Below, one piece after another: positions 17,427 to 27,183 of a DNA stretch of 50,319 bases. Both the position numbers and the translations under genes were made by a program. Within the stretch, counting starts at the first letter, position 1; each line of letters opens with the position of its first letter. The stretch covers positions 1 through 50,319 of the forward strand of contig JAETNS010000017.1 in assembly GCA_021772015.1 (NCBI GenBank), written 5' to 3'. The stretch comes from Prevotellaceae bacterium (lineage in GTDB: Bacteria; Bacteroidota; Bacteroidia; Bacteroidales; Muribaculaceae). A model generated the notes under the pieces. The model was not told the DNA's origin and did no database searches. It saw nothing but the letters and a program-made list of their open reading frames with translations.

Positions 17427-19988
17427 CTAAAAAGTCACGTGTAGGGCAATGCGGAGTCCTGACCGGGAGGAAGCCGGTTGGCCGGAACGATAGGTCAGTC
17501 TCCATACATAATCGACACGCAGGCATTTGAAGAAATTGTCTATCCCAGCAGAGATCTCCATATATGGCTTGCCATGCATCGGCTCATAGGCGGAATAGAC
17601 AGGAAACAAATACAGATTATCGTTTTTCAGAGGATTGTTCTTATCGCTAAGCGAACCGAGCCATCCCCTGAAAGCAAAAGCTTCACGCAACTTTAGTTTC
17701 TTCACCAAAGGTATGTAATTAAGGATCGCCCCGTTCGCCCAATAGGTCATCTCCCAGGAAACATAACTGTCATTGATAAATTCCATCGGGTTCATCAACG
17801 CGAAGCTTTCAGGCTGGATGGTATATGAGAGGTTGGCATTGGGAATCAGAAGGCTCAGATATGGAGACTGCCCCCATACATGTCCCCCCTTGACCATAAA
17901 ATCAACAAATCCAAAGGCAGACAACCAAAAGCGCTTCGAGAAGCTTGCCTCTGTCTTGTTGACAGTGAACGGAGCACCGAAAAGACCTTTCGGAGCATAA
18001 GTATGGGAAAGGATGATTACAGGCGCGTCAAGGTTGACCGGAATGCGTTGGGTCTTCGTCTGGAAAAATTTCTCACCGGGGGCATAACGCAATTCCACAG
18101 AGAAATATGTCTCATTGTAGTGGTCCACAGATCTGCCGAGACTGTTGACAAACGGCACCCAACGCGTGGCCTCCTGCCTTTCAAGATTGGCGGAAGCCTT
18201 GACAGAGAAATTGTTGGCAAGTTCAAGCGTATAATCGAGCCGGGTTTGCCTGCGGTAAGTCATCAAGACATTCTCCATCCGTTTCAATGACAGGAAAACA
18301 TTGTCGGGATTAGTAAACAGGTAATGTTGTCCGACCTGGTCGACATCATATTTTTCAGACAGCATTATCGAGTGTACAGGAAACTCTCTCTGATGATTGC
18401 GTTTCTCATTGAAAGAATACTCAAGCTCGGCCCCGTATTTCCATTTTCTGTCCTTGGTCCCGTAGGCCGCATATCCTTTGGCAAACCAGTGAGGAGAAAG
18501 CGCGGCAGTGGTTGTCCCACCCAATCGCAATCTCACCCCCTCTATGGAGTTACCGCTTATGAATGTGTTGACAGGTCCGATGTCGAATTTCGACACCTTT
18601 CCGGTCTTGACATACCCGGTGAAGAAAATTTTCAGTATCTTCTCACCGTAATAATATAGTTTCACACCACGCAGACGTGTCATCAGCTGGGAAATCCGAT
18701 CCTCGTTGGCTGAAGCCTCGACTATCCGCTCCTGCGCCCAGAAATCATCCTGACGCGCATAAACCGCCGGATCATAAAAAGTGTCGCCAAGCCTGTCGAA
18801 AAGCTCCGCCTTCGGCGACATGGCGAAATCATGATCCTTGTAGGCTGTCGTACGGTGGATGTACAGACCTTGTGTGCCCTTTATAATCGAAAGCTCCACA
18901 TTGAAATTATCAAGAGTCTTCAACCGTGCCCCATTTGGCGCGCGGTTGAATTCCTGTATTATCTGGAGATGTTCGACAAAATTAAGGTTGATAGATGGAG
19001 GGACATTCATCCTTACCTTGCGTACAAACATCGTCGAATCCCCCTCAGCGACATATAATCTGCCGGTGAAACCGAAAGACGCAGGATTGCGCGGCGCGAA
19101 ACTAAGCTCTATGAGCCTCGCTCCGTCAGGAGAATCTATCGTGTCGGTCAGATAGAATTTGTAAAAATCGGGAGCGATTTTCGACAATGGGCTGACAAAC
19201 CGGTTCTGGAGTATGTTGACATCGTCATCATAGAGATCGATCTCACGGAACATGTCCTCCATAAGTGTCTGCATACTTTGCGCATCAGCGATCTCATCCA
19301 CTCCGGCCGTCTTCTGTCCGAGGACATAAGTCTTTTCAGAGGCGGGATCCCTGCGATAAATAATCTCCGAGACCTTCTCTTTCACAGACAGAGGCAATAT
19401 AGGCTCTCCCGTGACAGATGAAGTGTCGACATGCTCCCGTATGAAATCAAATTTCCCGGGCTTGTGACATTTGCCGTCCTTGTCGACGGAATCCTCCAGT
19501 TCCACCCTGTTAAGGCCTAATGTGATACGCTCATACCGTTTGTAATTGTAAAACGGATGGCGACGAGGATCGGTAATCGAATCAGCATGCCGAATACGTT
19601 GCATGAAGTCGACCGCCGGATTGTTGCGCTTGGAGTAATGCTCCTTCTTGCGCCTGACAGTCACCTCCTCCAGTTGGTGGCCTGACGGCACAAGGAAAAC
19701 CCTTATAGCGGCGACATCCTTACCGACCATCTCCTTTTTCTTGGAGTATCCCATCGCTGAGAATTCCAGCTCCACGCGAGGCAGGGTGATCATCATCGAA
19801 GCCATACCCTTGTCATCAGCCATGATCCCTTGTGTCGTTCCAACGACATATATGGCTGTAAACGGTACCGGTTCGCCTGAAACCGAGTCCAGAACCTCCA
19901 CCATCATCTTCCGCGCGGCGGAGGCGGAGATGGCCATACCCGCAAACAACAGGAGAACCAGAAATATATTGAATCTTGCTTTTTCCAA
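17427..19988 (-). CDS. DUF5686 outer-membrane protein with carboxypeptidase-like regulatory domain
   Basis: An 853-residue protein with a signal peptide (ends near SASAA). The first about 100 mature residues form a carboxypeptidase regulatory-like beta-sandwich (VEVLDSVSGEPVPFTAIYVVGTTQG). The rest is DUF5686, with a C-terminal half rich in alternating aromatic strands that should form an outer-membrane beta barrel and end in a typical terminal strand (SGLRIALHVTF). The layout recalls TonB-dependent receptors without a plug, but the function is unknown. It is transcribed alone from a promoter built on a palindrome shared with the divergent CYTH gene. No Sus-type partners are adjacent. Confidence 0.87.
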   Translation of the reverse strand: MEKARFNIFLVLLLFAGMAISASAARKMMVEVLDSVSGEPVPFTAIYVVGTTQGIMADDKGMASMMITLPRVELEFSAMGYSKKKEMVGKDVAAIRVFLVPSGHQLEEVTVRRKKEHYSKRNNPAVDFMQRIRHADSITDPRRHPFYNYKRYERITLGLNRVELEDSVDKDGKCHKPGKFDFIREHVDTSSVTGEPILPLSVKEKVSEIIYRRDPASEKTYVLGQKTAGVDEIADAQSMQTLMEDMFREIDLYDDDVNILQNRFVSPLSKIAPDFYKFYLTDTIDSPDGARLIELSFAPRNPASFGFTGRLYVAEGDSTMFVRKVRMNVPPSINLNFVEHLQIIQEFNRAPNGARLKTLDNFNVELSIIKGTQGLYIHRTTAYKDHDFAMSPKAELFDRLGDTFYDPAVYARQDDFWAQERIVEASANEDRISQLMTRLRGVKLYYYGEKILKIFFTGYVKTGKVSKFDIGPVNTFISGNSIEGVRLRLGGTTTAALSPHWFAKGYAAYGTKDRKWKYGAELEYSFNEKRNHQREFPVHSIMLSEKYDVDQVGQHYLFTNPDNVFLSLKRMENVLMTYRRQTRLDYTLELANNFSVKASANLERQEATRWVPFVNSLGRSVDHYNETYFSVELRYAPGEKFFQTKTQRIPVNLDAPVIILSHTYAPKGLFGAPFTVNKTEASFSKRFWLSAFGFVDFMVKGGHVWGQSPYLSLLIPNANLSYTIQPESFALMNPMEFINDSYVSWEMTYWANGAILNYIPLVKKLKLREAFAFRGWLGSLSDKNNPLKNDNLYLFPVYSAYEPMHGKPYMEISAGIDNFFKCLRVDYVWRLTYRSGQPASSRSGLRIALHVTF

Positions 19989-20037
19989 AGTTATGTTTTA
20001 ACTTTGCAAAGTTACTCATTATTCCCCTACCCTCCAA
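19976..20037. promoter_or_regulatory. Bidirectional promoter built on a 16-bp palindrome
   Basis: TAACTTTG (19999-20006, plus strand) is directly followed by CAAAGTTA (20007-20014), which is TAACTTTG on the reverse strand. Each has a TTG 20 bases upstream: plus-strand TTG at 19976-19978, reverse-strand TTG at 20035-20037. The two promoters point at the CYTH gene (plus) and the DUF5686 gene (minus), and their predicted start sites overlap. Confidence 0.75.
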
Positions 20038-20093
20038 AGAGGAGCGCGGGACAGATAGCCTCCTTTCCAAAACCAACTATAAAAACCACCGAA

Positions 20094-20534
20094 ATGGCAA
20101 AAGAGATCGAACGCAAATTTCTGGTGACCGATGACTCATATCAGTCTCTCGCCACATGTTCCCACCATATCCTGCAAGGCTATGTTTCCCGTCGGCCCGA
20201 AGGGACAGTCAGGGTTCGTATCCGTGACGATAAAGCATTCCTTACCATCAAAGGTCTGACAAAAGGCATCTCTCGCGATGAATGGGAATATGAGATACCG
20301 GTCAGTGACGCGTATGACATGCTACAACGTGTCTGTGAAGGTAATATAGTAGAGAAAGTCCGCTGTCTTGTGCCGTACGACGGTTTGGTATGGGAGGTTG
20401 ACCGCTTCATACGACCACGCCCTTTTGTCATAGCCGAAGTAGAGCTTCCGGACCTGTCGACCCGGCCGTCGCTTCCTCCGTTCGTGGGTAAAGATGTCTC
20501 CGGCGATCCCGCTTATTACAACTCCAACCTGTAG
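20094..20534 (+). CDS. CYTH-domain triphosphate-binding protein
   Basis: A 146-residue CYTH (CyaB/thiamine triphosphatase) protein that forms a tunnel fold binding triphosphates. The ExExK signature is at the very start (EIERK). Basic and acidic residues that line the tunnel follow, for example VRVRIRDD, LTIKG and EWEYEIP. Bacterial members hydrolyse inorganic triphosphate or thiamine triphosphate or make cAMP; which applies here is unknown. I chose the ATG at 20094 because the domain begins there; the frame is open from 20004. Confidence 0.87.
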   Translation: MAKEIERKFLVTDDSYQSLATCSHHILQGYVSRRPEGTVRVRIRDDKAFLTIKGLTKGISRDEWEYEIPVSDAYDMLQRVCEGNIVEKVRCLVPYDGLVWEVDRFIRPRPFVIAEVELPDLSTRPSLPPFVGKDVSGDPAYYNSNL

Positions 20535-20594
20535 CCGATTCAAAAAAAATGTTAAACCGTCCTGTCACCACAGAGCGGGAAAGAGGATTATTCG

Positions 20595-20602
20595 TAATTT
20601 TG
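20595..20602 (+). promoter_or_regulatory. Possible -7 box for the polyferredoxin operon
   Basis: TAATTTTG lies 66 bases before the polyferredoxin start. No TTG is found 19-20 bases upstream, so this is only a tentative promoter. Confidence 0.35.
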
Positions 20603-20667
20603 TTGATTGAAAGCAGGATAAGCCATACTCTCCTGTTGATCTCAAACCAATCATTATCATAATTATT

Positions 20668-22155
20668 ATGATGCGAAAAATACGTATAACCCTCGCATTG
20701 ATATTCTGGACACTGATCACAGCCATGTTTCTCGATTTCACCGGGACCTTGCATCACTGGCTGGGATGGATGGCAAAAATACAGTTCCTGCCGGCAGTAT
20801 TGGCGTTGAATGTGGCGGTGGTTGTCGGCCTGATCGTCCTGACACTCATCTGTGGCAGGGTTTATTGCTCCGTAATATGTCCTATGGGAGTGTTTCAGGA
20901 TATTGTCTCCAATATCTCATCACGTCGCAAGAAGAAAAAAAGACGGTTCAAATACCATCCCGCCCACAATATCCTCCGCTATTCCGTGCTGATCATCTTC
21001 ATAATAATGCTGGTGGCCGGATTCACAGCTATCGCTTCATTTATAGCCCCATATAGCGCGTATGGCCGTATGGTCCAGAATCTCGGTGCACCTGTAGTCC
21101 TGTGGATCAACAACCTCTTCACCCCTGTAGCGGAGCATTATGGCAGCTACGCCATATATAGCCGCGAGATTTGGATACGTTCACTTCCGGTGTTCATAGT
21201 AGCCTTGGTGACGTTTATCACGATCTCCATTCTGGCATGGAGTGGAGGCCGAATATATTGCAATACGATATGCCCGGTAGGCACAATCCTCGGATTGCTT
21301 TCCCGCTACAGCCTGTTGCGGCCCGTCATCGACACCGACAAGTGCATAAATTGCGGTAGTTGTGCCCGCAGATGCAAAAGCTCATGTATCGATGCCAAGA
21401 GCCATACTATAGACCTCAGCCGTTGTGTGGCATGCATGGACTGTGTGGATGATTGCTCCAAAGGAGCCATCAGTTTCTCCGTCAGACGCGTGCCCACAGT
21501 CAAAGCTGACAAAAACGTCAATGTAGATAACGGGCGACGTGCATTCGTGATCGCCGGGGCTGTCGCCGCCGGGACCACTGCTGCGATGAAAGCGCAGAAA
21601 ACCGTTGATGGCGGACTGGCGGAAATCCTCGACAAGGAATTGCCTAAGCGGTCGACACGCCTGGTGCCTCCCGGAGCGGTGAGCGTCAAGCATTTCGCAC
21701 AACATTGCACAGCCTGTCAGCTTTGTGTCTCACAATGCCCCAACGGCGTATTGCGCCCGTCGACCGACCTCACTCATTTCATGCAGCCCGTGATGGCATT
21801 CGACCGGGGGTATTGCCGTCCGGAATGCCATACATGTTCGGATGTCTGCCCAGCCGGAGCGATAAAACCCATAACCTGGGAAGATAAGAGTTCGACACAG
21901 ATCGGGCATGCTGTATGGATCGCCAAGAACTGTATCGTGAACACCGACGATGTGGAGTGTGGCAACTGCGCCCGTCATTGTCTGGTCGGAGCAATCACCA
22001 TGGTGCCGTCCGATCCGTCAGATCCGGACTCACGGAAAATTCCCGCTGTTGACGAAACGCGATGCATCGGTTGCGGAGCCTGCGAGAATCTATGTCCCGC
22101 CAGACCCTTCAGCGCGATTTATGTAGAAGGACATGAAACCCACCGAACTGTCTAA
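20668..22155 (+). CDS. NapH-NapG-like fused membrane polyferredoxin
   Basis: A 495-residue iron-sulfur electron-transfer protein. The N-terminal about 210 residues have four or five hydrophobic helices with two NapH-type motifs, CGRVYCSVICPMG and GGRIYCNTICPVG. Two ferredoxin motifs follow (CINCGSCARRC, CVACMDCVDDC). Then comes a twin-arginine-like hydrophobic segment, RRAFVIAGAVAAG, with the Arg pair at residues 290-291. After it, LVPPGAV resembles the start of mature NapG, and four more Cys clusters occur (CTACQLCVSQC, CRPECHTCSDVC, CGNCARHC, CIGCGACENLC). I infer that the internal segment crosses the membrane and places the last clusters on the periplasmic side. The next gene starts at or just after its end, so they form an operon. 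No nitrate reductase gene is present. Confidence 0.85.
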   Translation: MMRKIRITLALIFWTLITAMFLDFTGTLHHWLGWMAKIQFLPAVLALNVAVVVGLIVLTLICGRVYCSVICPMGVFQDIVSNISSRRKKKKRRFKYHPAHNILRYSVLIIFIIMLVAGFTAIASFIAPYSAYGRMVQNLGAPVVLWINNLFTPVAEHYGSYAIYSREIWIRSLPVFIVALVTFITISILAWSGGRIYCNTICPVGTILGLLSRYSLLRPVIDTDKCINCGSCARRCKSSCIDAKSHTIDLSRCVACMDCVDDCSKGAISFSVRRVPTVKADKNVNVDNGRRAFVIAGAVAAGTTAAMKAQKTVDGGLAEILDKELPKRSTRLVPPGAVSVKHFAQHCTACQLCVSQCPNGVLRPSTDLTHFMQPVMAFDRGYCRPECHTCSDVCPAGAIKPITWEDKSSTQIGHAVWIAKNCIVNTDDVECGNCARHCLVGAITMVPSDPSDPDSRKIPAVDETRCIGCGACENLCPARPFSAIYVEGHETHRTV

Positions 22156-22177
22156 CCTTCAGCTGACCCCTTACCCT

Positions 22178-23977
22178 ATGATATCACGCCGCGATTTTTT
22201 CCGCAAAGTATCCCTGGCGGCCCTTGCCACATCACCTTTGCTGACAGCCTGTTCCGGCAAGAAAGGATCGGAATATTCAGATGACAACTTGCCGCAGACC
22301 GACATTCCGACTGACAAGATGACATACCGCACCAATCCCAAGACCGGGGAAAAAGTCTCCTTGTTGGGTTACGGCTGTATGCGTTGGCCGACAATTCCCG
22401 ATCCGGACAATCCGGGAGAGGATCTCATCGACCAGGAAGAGGTAAACCGCATGGTAGACGTGGCCTTGGAGCATGGGGTCAACTATTTCGACACCTCCCC
22501 GGCTTACTGCAAAGGCCGGTCGGAGAAAGCTGTCGGAATAGCCTTGAGCCGTCACCCGCGCGACAAATATTTCATCGCCACCAAGCTTTCCAATTTCGAT
22601 CCGTCAACCTGGCCGCGCAGCAAATCGGAGCAGATGTACCGCGATTCGATGCGTCTCCTCCAGACCGACCATATAGACTACATGCTTTTACATGCGGTAG
22701 GCATGGGGAATGAACCCATGAAGGAGTTCAACGCCCGATATATCGACAACGGCATGCTCGATTTCCTCGCTGCTGAGAGAGAAGCCGGACGTATCCGCAA
22801 TCTCGGGTTCTCCTATCATGGAGACATCCGCCTGTTTGACATGTTGTTGGAATGGCATGACAAATACAAATGGGACTTCGTGCAGATACAGCTCAACTAT
22901 CTTGACTGGGAGCATGCCAAGGAGATCAACTCCCGCAACACCAATGCGGCGTATCTTTACAGTGAATTGGAAAAGCGTGACATTCCGGCTGTGATCATGG
23001 AACCGCTTCTGGGTGGCCGTCTCGCCAAATTGCCCGACTATGTCGTAAAGCTGCTGAAAGAAAGAGAACCTCAGAGGTCTGTGGCCTCATGGGCGTTCAG
23101 ATATGCCGGGACATACCCTAAAGTACTGACCGTCCTTTCGGGTATGACCTATATGGACCATCTTCAAGACAACCTGCGGTCATTCTGTCCTCTTGCCCCA
23201 CTGACGGGCGAAGAGACAGGTTTCCTCCACGATGTCGCCGGGATAATCGCAAGTTACCCGACAGTCCCATGCAATGAATGCCAGTACTGTATGCCATGCC
23301 CTTACGGGCTTGACATCCCCGCCGTCTTCGCCCATTACAACAAATGCGTGAATGAAGGGCAGGTTCCTGATTCGCCGGAAGCGGAGAATTACTCGGAAGC
23401 CCGCAAACGGTTTCTTGTAGGTTACGACCGCGCCGTACCGAAATTACGGCAGGCATCACACTGCGTCGGCTGCGGAAAATGCGTCGGCCACTGCCCCCAA
23501 AAGATCGATATACCGGGAGAGATGGCCCGCGTCGACGTGATCGCCGAAAGTCTCCGTCGTGGCACACCCCCGGCCATGAGCGCCCTTGTGGCACTGCTGA
23601 ACAAGGGTGACACAACCCTGGTCATTGACAACGGCCGCGTCACATGCCATACCGGCCACGGGGTCGCAGACCTGCACAGATTACTGACGGAGCATCCGCG
23701 TATGCTTAAAGGTGCGCGCGTAGCCGACAAGATTGTAGGCAAAGGAGCTGCCGCCCTGATGATTCTCGGCGGTGTCCGCGAAATCTATACCCCTCTCATC
23801 AGCAAACCGGCTCTGCGCCTGCTTGGCGGTTACGATATAAAGGCCACCTACGACAAGGTAGTCGACCATATCATTAACCGCGACAAGACAGGCTGGTGTC
23901 CGGTAGAGACCCTCTGCCGCGACCTGGCTACTCCCAATGAGTGCCTGTCCGCCATAACTGAATTTTTGAAAAAATGA
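22178..23977 (+). CDS. Tat-type lipoprotein aldo/keto reductase with C-terminal ferredoxin clusters
   Basis: A 599-residue protein starting [13 protein letters not shown], a twin-arginine signal, with the lipobox LLTAC placing the lipidated Cys at residue 25. A TIM-barrel aldo/keto reductase follows with the catalytic tetrad apparently intact: Asp and Tyr in FDTSPAY, Lys in IATKLS and His in MLLHAVG. The C-terminal part has two iron-sulfur motifs, [10 protein letters not shown] and [11 protein letters not shown], and an extra helical region. Cytosolic relatives use NADPH; an exported form would need another electron source, and the preceding membrane polyferredoxin is the obvious candidate. 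The frame is open from 22133, overlapping the polyferredoxin gene by 23 bases, but the Tat start at 22178 is more convincing. It overlaps lepA by four bases. Confidence 0.87.
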   Translation: MISRRDFFRKVSLAALATSPLLTACSGKKGSEYSDDNLPQTDIPTDKMTYRTNPKTGEKVSLLGYGCMRWPTIPDPDNPGEDLIDQEEVNRMVDVALEHGVNYFDTSPAYCKGRSEKAVGIALSRHPRDKYFIATKLSNFDPSTWPRSKSEQMYRDSMRLLQTDHIDYMLLHAVGMGNEPMKEFNARYIDNGMLDFLAAEREAGRIRNLGFSYHGDIRLFDMLLEWHDKYKWDFVQIQLNYLDWEHAKEINSRNTNAAYLYSELEKRDIPAVIMEPLLGGRLAKLPDYVVKLLKEREPQRSVASWAFRYAGTYPKVLTVLSGMTYMDHLQDNLRSFCPLAPLTGEETGFLHDVAGIIASYPTVPCNECQYCMPCPYGLDIPAVFAHYNKCVNEGQVPDSPEAENYSEARKRFLVGYDRAVPKLRQASHCVGCGKCVGHCPQKIDIPGEMARVDVIAESLRRGTPPAMSALVALLNKGDTTLVIDNGRVTCHTGHGVADLHRLLTEHPRMLKGARVADKIVGKGAAALMILGGVREIYTPLISKPALRLLGGYDIKATYDKVVDHIINRDKTGWCPVETLCRDLATPNECLSAITEFLKK

Positions 23978-25758
23978 AGAATATCCGAAATTTCTGCATA
24001 ATAGCCCATATCGACCACGGCAAAAGCACTCTTGCCGACCGTCTTCTCGAATATACCAAGACAATTGACTCAAAAGACCTGCAGGCCCAGGTTCTCGACG
24101 ACATGGACCTGGAGCGCGAGCGCGGCATAACAATCAAGAGCCACGCCATACAAATGAACTACCGTCTTGACGGAGAGGACTACACCCTGAATCTGATTGA
24201 TACTCCGGGGCATGTCGACTTCTCTTATGAGGTATCAAGGTCGATAGCCGCATGTGAGGGCGCGCTGCTCATCGTCGATGCGACCCAAGGTATACAGGCT
24301 CAGACTATCTCCAACCTTTACATGGCCATTGACTCCGACCTGGAGATCATTCCGGTCATAAACAAAGTCGACCTGGAAAGCGCCAATCCCGACGAGGTCG
24401 AGGATCAGATAGTCGATCTTCTCGGTTGCAAACGTGAGGAGATAATCCGGGCCAGCGGAAAGACCGGCATCGGTGTGGAGGAAATACTAAGAGCCATCGT
24501 CGAGAGGGTGCCTGCTCCCAAAGGGGATCCGGAAGCGCCGTTACAGGCCCTGATCTTCGATTCGGTGTTCAATCCTTTCCGTGGCATCATCGCCTATTTC
24601 AAAATCGAAAACGGCACGATCCGCAAGGATGACTTCGTGAAATTCGTGGCCACCGGCAAAGAATACCATGCCGACGAAATCGGAGTGTTGAAGATGGACC
24701 TTTCACCGCGCCAAGAGCTGTCGGCCGGCAATGTCGGATATATCATTTCCGGAATAAAAAGCTCAAAAGAGGTCAAGGTCGGCGACACCATAACCCACGT
24801 CAACCGCCCGGCTCCGGCCATCGCGGGATTCGAAGAGGTCAAACCTATGGTGTTCGCAGGTGTCTACCCTATCGAAGCGGAGGATTTCGAGAACCTGCGC
24901 AGCTCACTCGAGAAACTGCAACTCAACGACGCTTCCCTGACTTTCCAGCCCGAATCATCAATGGCTTTGGGATTCGGTTTCCGATGCGGCTTCCTCGGAC
25001 TGCTCCACATGGAGATCATACAGGAGCGCCTTAGCCGGGAATTCAACATGGAGGTAATCACCACCGTACCCAACGTATCCTATAAGGTTTTCGACAAAAA
25101 GGGGAACGAGACCGAAGTACACAACCCATCCGGATTGCCCGACATAACCCTTATAGACCACATTGAGGAGCCATATATCCGCTCATCGATCATCACCACC
25201 ACCGATTTCATAGGTCCGATAATGACCCTCTGTCTGGGGAAACGCGGTGAACTCGTCAAACAGGAGTTCATATCAGGCAACCGCGTGGAGCTGATATTCG
25301 ACATACCTCTTGGAGAGATCGTGATAGACTTCTATGACAAACTGAAATCCATCTCGAAAGGCTATGCCTCTTTCGACTACCATCTACATGACTTCCGCCC
25401 GTCAAAACTCGTCAAACTCGACGTGTTGCTCAACGGCGAGCCGGTCGACGCATTGTCTACACTCACACACGCCGACAACGCCGTACAGTTCGGACGGCGC
25501 ATGTGCGAGAAGCTCAAGGAACTGATTCCGCGCCACCAGTTCGACATAGCCATCCAGGCGGCTATCGGAGCCAAGATAATCGCCCGCGAGACGATCAAAG
25601 CCGTACGCAAGGATGTGACCGCGAAATGTTACGGAGGCGATGTGTCCCGAAAACGCAAACTGCTGGAAAAACAGAAAGCCGGAAAGAAACGAATGAAACA
25701 AATCGGCTCGGTGCAGGTTCCGCAAAAAGCGTTCCTTGCTGTCCTCAAACTCGACTGA
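23974..25758 (+). CDS. lepA: Elongation factor 4 (LepA)
   Basis: A 594-residue translational GTPase that acts on the ribosome, back-translocating or aiding assembly under stress. The G motifs are clear: [20 protein letters not shown] and NKVDLESA. The C-terminal LepA-specific domain ends in the basic segment with [21 protein letters not shown]. Length is exactly as expected. Its ATG overlaps the stop of the preceding reductase by four bases, which links it to that redox operon, although the functions seem unrelated. A terminator follows. Confidence 0.97.
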   Translation: MKNIRNFCIIAHIDHGKSTLADRLLEYTKTIDSKDLQAQVLDDMDLERERGITIKSHAIQMNYRLDGEDYTLNLIDTPGHVDFSYEVSRSIAACEGALLIVDATQGIQAQTISNLYMAIDSDLEIIPVINKVDLESANPDEVEDQIVDLLGCKREEIIRASGKTGIGVEEILRAIVERVPAPKGDPEAPLQALIFDSVFNPFRGIIAYFKIENGTIRKDDFVKFVATGKEYHADEIGVLKMDLSPRQELSAGNVGYIISGIKSSKEVKVGDTITHVNRPAPAIAGFEEVKPMVFAGVYPIEAEDFENLRSSLEKLQLNDASLTFQPESSMALGFGFRCGFLGLLHMEIIQERLSREFNMEVITTVPNVSYKVFDKKGNETEVHNPSGLPDITLIDHIEEPYIRSSIITTTDFIGPIMTLCLGKRGELVKQEFISGNRVELIFDIPLGEIVIDFYDKLKSISKGYASFDYHLHDFRPSKLVKLDVLLNGEPVDALSTLTHADNAVQFGRRMCEKLKELIPRHQFDIAIQAAIGAKIIARETIKAVRKDVTAKCYGGDVSRKRKLLEKQKAGKKRMKQIGSVQVPQKAFLAVLKLD

Positions 25759-25801
25759 CAACACAGAACGATCAACATTCAGAGATCTTAATATAGCAGA
25801 A

Positions 25802-25838
25802 ATGCCGTCCTTTCCAGAGGGCGGCATCTCTTCTTTTA
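25802..25838 (+). terminator. Terminator after lepA
   Basis: ATGCCGTCC and GGGCGGCAT pair around an eight-base loop, followed by CTCTTCTTTT. Confidence 0.75.
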
Positions 25839-25929
25839 AGGTGGGGCTTAAGGGTCATCAGCCCCTATGGTTCAGCTCTTGTTTCTTATTGAAATCTAAG
25901 TAGATCGTTTTCTATCAGTCAAATCTCCA

Positions 25930-26988
25930 TCAATAGTTCCACTGGCAGGCGATCATGCCGAGATTGGTGTCACCGATGGTACGGAGATCGGAAATCATGT
26001 TGTAACGGCAGTTGACATAGGTAAGAGCCTGGTCAAACGATACATCCAGCATGGTCAACTGATTGTTGTTGCAAAGCAGACGCTGCAGGAATGTCAGGTT
26101 GGAAAGAGTCAACTCGGTCAGGTCATTGTAGGAGCAGTCTACAAAGAGCAGGTTCGGGCAATTGTTGACGGTAAGTTCCGAGAGGTTGTTGTATGAGCAA
26201 ACCAGGTCGAGAAGGTTCTGGCAATTGTCAACAGAGAGCTGCAGCATATTGTTGTCGGTGCAGAGGAATGAACTAAGAGCGGGAAGGCCTGACACCACAA
26301 GTTTCTGGATTTCATTGTCGTCCACATTGAGATTCTGGAGATTAACAAGGCCTGAAAGGACAAGTCCGGATAACTTGTTGTAACCGCAATAGAGATTCTT
26401 CAGGTTGGTGCAGTCAGATACCTTCAGAGTCTCAAGATGGTTGCCTTGGCAATTCAAAGTCTTGAGGGTCGAGGAATTGGAAACATCAAGATCAACCAGC
26501 AGATTGTTGGAGATATTGACGGTCTGGATCAGAGGGGTGTTGTTGATATCCAGTTCGGTCAGACGGTTCTTGTAGATGTTCAGGGTAACAAGGCCTGTGC
26601 AACCGGAAAGATCGGCGGTGCGAAGCTGGTTGCGCGACGCGTTCAAGTTAGAGAGGGCGGCATCATTTGCGACACTCAGGGAAACGAGTTTGTTACGGGA
26701 AACATCGACCTTTGTGATGGCCGTGAAACCTGACAGGTCAAGACTACCGGCAAGGTGCTTGTCTTTCCATTCGATCGCGGTCACATGACCATTCTCGACA
26801 GTCACCCCCTCCCAGGTGGAAGGAGATTTCAAGTCAGCGATTTTCAGAGCCTGGGCATTGGTCGCATCCTTTTCAGCAGGCTGTGCAAGGAAAGCCTGTA
26901 ACTGCTTAAGTTCGTTCTTGTCGATTTTCTGGGCGAAAACAGTCATGCAACCCAGCATGAGAGTAATCAGTAATAGAGCTTTTTTCAT
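25930..26988 (-). CDS. Secreted leucine-rich-repeat protein
   Basis: A 352-residue protein with a signal peptide (MKKALLLITLMLGCMTVFAQ). After an alpha-helical region of about 60 residues come roughly a dozen leucine-rich repeats of about 21 residues with the pattern L..L.C/V..N.L..L.VS, for example NLKNLYCGYNKLSGLVLSG. Many repeats place a Cys or Val at the same position, giving a regular solenoid. It ends straight after the last repeat (CQWNY), with no anchor or type IX sorting domain visible. Such proteins bind host or bacterial proteins or glycans; the target is unknown. The frame is open to 27051, but the signal peptide sets the start at 26988. Confidence 0.85.
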   Translation of the reverse strand: MKKALLLITLMLGCMTVFAQKIDKNELKQLQAFLAQPAEKDATNAQALKIADLKSPSTWEGVTVENGHVTAIEWKDKHLAGSLDLSGFTAITKVDVSRNKLVSLSVANDAALSNLNASRNQLRTADLSGCTGLVTLNIYKNRLTELDINNTPLIQTVNISNNLLVDLDVSNSSTLKTLNCQGNHLETLKVSDCTNLKNLYCGYNKLSGLVLSGLVNLQNLNVDDNEIQKLVVSGLPALSSFLCTDNNMLQLSVDNCQNLLDLVCSYNNLSELTVNNCPNLLFVDCSYNDLTELTLSNLTFLQRLLCNNNQLTMLDVSFDQALTYVNCRYNMISDLRTIGDTNLGMIACQWNY

Positions 26989-27091
26989 ATCTAAATAGTT
27001 GTTAGTGAATAGTCGTAAATCGTGTTTGGGCTGTTTATACCATATAAACACGCCTCCCTTAAAAAAGTTGAATTACGGCATCTTTTTCTTT

Positions 27092-27156
27092 TGTCCCCCT
27101 GCAATAAGCCCCTCATGATCATTGGATGAATCATGAGGGGCTTATTGCAGGGGACA
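27092..27156. repeat. Very long perfect hairpin (24-bp stem)
   Basis: The 24 bases at 27096-27119 are an exact inverted repeat of 27130-27153, with a ten-base loop. The stem extends by TGTC/GACA if one C is bulged. It lies between the start of the leucine-rich-repeat gene and the end of the permease gene. It could terminate the oxalate transcript, but no T-run follows on the reverse strand. Confidence 0.75.
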
Positions 27157-27183
27157 GATATTCTCATCTGCCGGACATCATTG

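Noticed and set aside
20668-22155. Periplasmic nitrate reductase operon
   Set aside because: The NapH/NapG likeness is in the electron-transfer part only; no napA or napB is present.
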